Assembly: GCA_031282385.1 (NCBI GenBank)
Contig: JAITDV010000400.1
Location: 1 to 17,788 of the forward strand
Reading direction: 5' to 3'
Origin: Planctomycetaceae bacterium
GTDB taxonomy: Bacteria > Planctomycetota > Planctomycetia > Pirellulales > Thermoguttaceae
DNA: 17,788 nt
Below the pieces are notes generated by a model. The model was not told the DNA's origin, made no database searches, and worked only from the letters and a program-made list of their open reading frames with translations. Made by a program: the position numbers and the translations under genes. Shown piece after piece: positions 14,543 to 17,788 of this stretch (position 1 is the first letter of the stretch; every line of letters starts with the position of its first letter).

Positions 14543-14570
14543 TTCGTGATCATTTGTGAAAATTCGTGAA
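14543..14570. repeat. CGAATTTTCACAAAT family repeat, copy 4 (inverted)
   Basis: TTCGTGATCATTTGTG followed by AAAATTCGTGAA; on the minus strand it reads TTCACGAATTTTCACAAAT, as in copies 2 and 3. It stops just before the 14580-14914 element. Confidence 0.5.
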
Positions 14571-14579
14571 TAATTAGAG

Positions 14580-14914
14580 ACTCATGTTACGCAGAATCTC
14601 AATTCCATCCGAACAATGGTTCCTTCCATTAGGGAATTTTCCCCATAAGGATTCCATCTTACTCCGTAGGAGTTTCCTTTGAATAACCCCCAGAGAAACT
14701 GGGAGAAGGAACGGCTAAAACTATCCTAACTCCGTAGGAGTTGCCCAAGACGAAAGCAAAGGGCAACCCTTACAGAGTTGAATCAGTTTGGTGCGTTTGT
14801 ACCCCCCAGTTTCACTGGGGTTATTCAAGGGGAACGCCTACGGCGTAAAACAAATCAACGAATTGAGACTCCTCTTTTTTGAAAACTTATTTGCGCAATG
14901 TGCATAACATGAGT
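14580..14914. mobile_element. 335-bp element with 14-bp terminal inverted repeats and TAGAG duplication
   Basis: ACTCATGTTACGCA (14580-14593) and TGCATAACATGAGT (14901-14914) are inverted repeats (13 of 14). TAGAG abuts both ends (14575-14579, 14915-14919), a candidate 5-bp target duplication. A second nested inverted pair lies inside (14594-14605 with 14860-14871). The interior has two ACTCC-GTA-GGAGT hairpins (14661-14673, 14729-14741), a CGCCTACGGCG hairpin (14835-14845), a CCCCAGT-TTC-ACTGGGG hairpin (14804-14820) and two facing copies of a module containing TTGAATAACCCC (around 14674-14703 and 14803-14833). No coding sequence is seen. Confidence 0.6.
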
Positions 14915-14931
14915 TAGAGATTCTCTGTTTA

Positions 14932-17788
14932 TTATTTTGAATTCCATGTTCGTGTTTGCGGTTCTTTGGGAGTGAAGGTTAATGTTTCCGTTTTGTCGGC
15001 GAAACGCAAGCGGCATTTTGTTCCCCATGTCGGGTGAATTACTGTTTTGATTTCCTTCTCATTCCAATCAATATCCACAACGAACCCGCCACGCGCCGCC
15101 AATCCTTTGACACTGCCCGATTTCAACGCCGGCAACAACGCCGGTAAAATGTGAAGTTCCGTAATTTCGCCGTCCGGTCTTGATTGCAATAAACTTTCAC
15201 CCAACGCTGAAATCATTCCCAAATTGCCGTCATTTTGCCAAGAGGAACCAAAGAATGTTGAAATCAGCGACGAATGAACTGACCGTTGAACGTGCCGATC
15301 AAACACCGCTTCCACGTTCTTTCCGTTATGCAATCTCGCCCAATTACCCGCCAACATACTGCCTTGCCACGAAGCGCATGTTTGATCAATCACTTTGCGG
15401 CGTTCCAATGTTTTACGCATTGCCTCCGCCAACTCCGGCGTGGTAATCGGTGAAATGTCCCAATCGGGATTTAACGCCCAACCATGCGCAATTTGTCCGT
15501 TGTTCGACGACGTGTCCCAATCGTCAACCCATTCCTGTAAATCGCCGCGTGTCGGACTGACTTTGTTCGGCGGTAATCGTTTCAACGCGGTTTCGATTTC
15601 TTGTTGAAATGTTTCATCCTGACCGAGCGTTTTTGCCGCTTCAATCGTGTTACGGAATAACGCCCGAACAATTTGAATATCCTGCATTGCCCCGCAAGTT
15701 GCCCAGCCGACAAAACCATCCGGTTTGCGATACTGATTTTCAAACGATGTTGCCGGATTGGTTGTCAAATAACCGTGCGCGTCTTCTTGTAACGTGTCCA
15801 GATAAAATTGCGACGCCCCTTTCAAAACCGGATAAATCTCTTCAAGAAAATTTTTGTCGCCGGTAAATCGATAATGATCGTAAACCGAATAACAAAGCCA
15901 CGCACTGCCAACTTGATAAATCGCCCATAATCCTGTGCCGTTGACGGGCCAAGTTGTCCGCCAAATATCGGCGTTGTGATGGGCGATCCAGCCGCGTGCG
16001 TTGTAGAGATTCTTTGCCGTTTTCGCCCCGTCCACCGTCAACTCTTTTGTCAGCCGGACAAGCGGTTCGTGTAACTCAGACAAATTCGCTGTTTCCACCG
16101 CCCAATAATTAATTTGGGCATTACAATTCAGCGTCCAGTTGGAAGCCCACGCCGGTATTAAATCTTTGTTCCAGATTCCTTGCAGATTCATCGGTTGCGT
16201 GCCGGGTCGCGAACCGGAAATCAGTAAATACCGCCCGAATTGATAATACAACGCCGCCCATTGCGGGTCATGCTGCAACGAAAAATTCCGCAACCGTTTT
16301 TCCATCGGCAACGCCGCGCGTTCCGTCAACGGAATATCCAACTTCACACGATTAAAGAACGATTGATAATCATTAATATGCGTTTGTTTTAATTTGTCAA
16401 ACGGTTTTTGCACGGCGGTTTCAAGACATTTTGTAACTTTTTCAATCAATTGCCGTATTTTTTCCGGCGAACTATCGGGATTGGTGAAAGGATCACGATA
16501 AGAATTATTGGACGTGAAATAAATTTTAACGTCGGTGGCGTTGGTGATATTGAGAGTTGCGTCGGATTTTTTCGTTGCGCCGTCGGTAACAACCTGAATC
16601 CCTTGCACAAACCTGATTCCTTTATCGTTCTCGAATACCAGATTTTTAATGCCTCTATCATAAGGATTGGCGATAATCGGCGCATTACCGGTTAAAACAA
16701 TGAGATTGCTCGACGTGTCTTTCAACACCTCATATTTCAATTGACTGGTCAACGAAACATCCAACGATAACGCTTTCGGCTGACTGCTTTGCCAATGAAA
16801 CACAATCACTTGATCAGGACAACTGGCAAACGCTTCCCGCTCAAACTTCACGCCGTTTTTTTGATACGATAACTTCGCAATTCCTTCCCGTAAATCCAAT
16901 TCTCTTCGGTATTGCGTTATTGCGGCGTTTTCACCGTCTTGCTTTGGCGTTTTCAAAATCAAATCGCCGAGCGGTTCATAACTGCATTGCCAAGGACCGA
17001 GCATTGTCTTGTTGATTTTTGTCTGTGCTTCGGCATTTTTTCCTTCAACCAAAAGTTTTCGGATTTCCGGCAACACTTTATCATTATCGGGACGTTGCAA
17101 ATTACGCGGTTCACCTGACCAGATTGTGTCTTCGTTGAGATGAATTTTTTCTTCAAAAATGTTACCGCCGATTGTTGCGCCGAGCCGTCCGTTTCCGATG
17201 GGCATGAACTCAAACCAATTTTTCGCCGGTTTGGAACACCAAATCGTATCGGAATGTTTTGGCGGCGCGGTATCGGAAATTACCGATTCGGTAATGGGCG
17301 TAATTAGTTTGCCGTTGACAAAAATACTCAGATTGTTTTTGCCGAACAGCGCGGCAATATGAATCCAAGTATTTTTCGGCAATTCTTCTTTGGAAATAAG
17401 AATCTCATCGTGATCAATGAGCCGAAGTTTTCTGCCCGGAAACAAATCAAGCAGCCAACCATCGGAACCGCCCGGTGTGATTTGGTCAAAAATTCGGCAG
17501 TTGCCGTTGTTTTTCTCGTCGAGATAAATCCAACCTTGCGCTGCGCCGTATTGTTTTCCTTGCGCGTCAATAGATTGCGGCAATGCGGTTGGATTTTTAA
17601 TTTTGTTGTCATCCGGTTTTGTTTCTGCGAATTTTTTAATGGTTTCAGCGGTGAATGTTTCATCAAAGCCGAATTGTTCAATTGCGCCGGAAAAACGATT
17701 TCCGCCTGCTTGATCGGTTCCGATTTTCACGGGATGTTCCGCAAAAACAGTTGTTGTCCAAAGCAAAAATAACGCTACGGTTGTTGTC
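14932..17788 (-). CDS. Secreted LamG + GH95 alpha-L-fucosidase, 5' truncated by window edge
   Basis: At least 951 codons. A TTG at 17766 allows a 944-residue frame, but upstream codons to base 17788 stay open and read TTTVALFLLWTTTVFA/EHP, the core and cleavage site of a signal peptide, so the true start is outside the window. Numbered from that TTG, residues about 10-160 look like a concanavalin/LamG sandwich (GWIYLDEKNNGNCRIFDQ, NTWIHIAALFGKNNLSIFVNGK). GH95 follows from about 175: FMPIGNGRLGATIGG, LNEDTIWSGEPRN, YEPLGDL, NLQGIWN, LNCNAQINYWAVE, TSFEN, NDGNLG, LPALLPALKSGSVKGLAARGGF. The catalytic set known from bifidobacterial AfcA maps to Asn547/Asn549, Glu676 and Asp846. An inverting exo-alpha-L-fucosidase (or L-galactosidase) acting outside the cytoplasm is expected. 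The usual HRHxSHLYGLYP motif is replaced by AHGWALNPDWDISP, so it is a divergent subgroup. Confidence 0.92.
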   Translation of the reverse strand, partial: TTTVALFLLWTTTVFAEHPVKIGTDQAGGNRFSGAIEQFGFDETFTAETIKKFAETKPDDNKIKNPTALPQSIDAQGKQYGAAQGWIYLDEKNNGNCRIFDQITPGGSDGWLLDLFPGRKLRLIDHDEILISKEELPKNTWIHIAALFGKNNLSIFVNGKLITPITESVISDTAPPKHSDTIWCSKPAKNWFEFMPIGNGRLGATIGGNIFEEKIHLNEDTIWSGEPRNLQRPDNDKVLPEIRKLLVEGKNAEAQTKINKTMLGPWQCSYEPLGDLILKTPKQDGENAAITQYRRELDLREGIAKLSYQKNGVKFEREAFASCPDQVIVFHWQSSQPKALSLDVSLTSQLKYEVLKDTSSNLIVLTGNAPIIANPYDRGIKNLVFENDKGIRFVQGIQVVTDGATKKSDATLNITNATDVKIYFTSNNSYRDPFTNPDSSPEKIRQLIEKVTKCLETAVQKPFDKLKQTHINDYQSFFNRVKLDIPLTERAALPMEKRLRNFSLQHDPQWAALYYQFGRYLLISGSRPGTQPMNLQGIWNKDLIPAWASNWTLNCNAQINYWAVETANLSELHEPLVRLTKELTVDGAKTAKNLYNARGWIAHHNADIWRTTWPVNGTGLWAIYQVGSAWLCYSVYDHYRFTGDKNFLEEIYPVLKGASQFYLDTLQEDAHGYLTTNPATSFENQYRKPDGFVGWATCGAMQDIQIVRALFRNTIEAAKTLGQDETFQQEIETALKRLPPNKVSPTRGDLQEWVDDWDTSSNNGQIAHGWALNPDWDISPITTPELAEAMRKTLERRKVIDQTCASWQGSMLAGNWARLHNGKNVEAVFDRHVQRSVHSSLISTFFGSSWQNDGNLGMISALGESLLQSRPDGEITELHILPALLPALKSGSVKGLAARGGFVVDIDWNEKEIKTVIHPTWGTKCRLRFADKTETLTFTPKEPQTRTWNSK

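Noticed and set aside
13907..14931. CRISPR array in the repeat-rich 1-kb tract
   Set aside because: Repeats belong to different families, are palindromic with irregular spacing, and there are no equal-length spacers or cas genes.
17764..17766. TTG as the start of the GH95 gene
   Set aside because: Upstream codons to the window edge are open and complete a typical signal-peptide core, so the gene starts outside the window.

Overview
The window looks like a piece of an AT-rich bacterial chromosome from the PVC superphylum, most likely a planctomycete, possibly gut- or polysaccharide-associated. The clues are indirect: a DUF1080 (3-keto-disaccharide hydrolase family) protein, a secreted propeller protein, two unrelated secreted alpha-L-fucosidases, a secreted Cys/Pro/Glu-rich protein of the kind expected in proteinaceous planctomycete walls, weak or absent Shine-Dalgarno sequences at several starts, and large intergenic gaps full of small palindromic repeats. 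No rRNA, tRNA or taxonomic marker other than rpoC is present, so this placement is an inference.

Layout. 1-264: end of a small unrecognised ORF that is open at the window edge. 490-936 (-): orphan GspG-type major pseudopilin. 1558-2115 (+): secreted cysteine-rich CEPC-repeat protein, lying between two oppositely oriented copies of a small hairpin repeat. 2699-3823 (-): secreted SMP-30/NHL-like beta-propeller. 4165-5118 (-): DUF1080 protein. 5363-6136 (-): CPBP (CAAX-type) membrane protease. 6736-11103 (-): rpoC, the largest essential gene here. It has its own promoter and no rpoB beside it, and is bracketed by direct repeats. 11462-13171 (-): GH29 alpha-L-fucosidase. 13292-13906 (-): YdjM-like membrane metal-dependent hydrolase. 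13907-14931: a 1-kb gene-free tract made almost entirely of repeats. 14932-17788 (-): LamG + GH95 alpha-fucosidase, cut by the right window edge inside its signal peptide.

How the genes relate. Every gene except the first ORF and the cysteine-rich gene is on the minus strand, but gaps of 120-1000 bp holding repeats and candidate promoters argue against one long operon. The GH29, GH95, DUF1080 and propeller proteins are all predicted to be exported and fit degradation of fucosylated or other complex glycans outside the cytoplasm. No sulfatase, transporter or fucose catabolic gene is in the window, so this is scattered glycan-degradation content and not a full utilisation locus. RpoC, the CPBP protease and the YdjM-like protein have housekeeping or membrane roles unrelated to that theme.

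The most unusual content is between the genes. There are at least two non-autonomous transposon-like elements with terminal inverted repeats and target-site duplications: 14085-14323 (perfect 27-bp ends, 8-bp duplication, ends beginning GTAA as in IS66) and 14580-14914 (14-bp ends, 5-bp duplication). There is also a four-copy family of ~100-bp two-hairpin elements (1117-1214, 2211-2309, 4091-4163, 6381-6439), a 419-bp segment (6289-6707) bounded by 17-bp inverted repeats, and three further dispersed repeat families. No CRISPR array, tRNA, rRNA or complete insertion sequence was seen.
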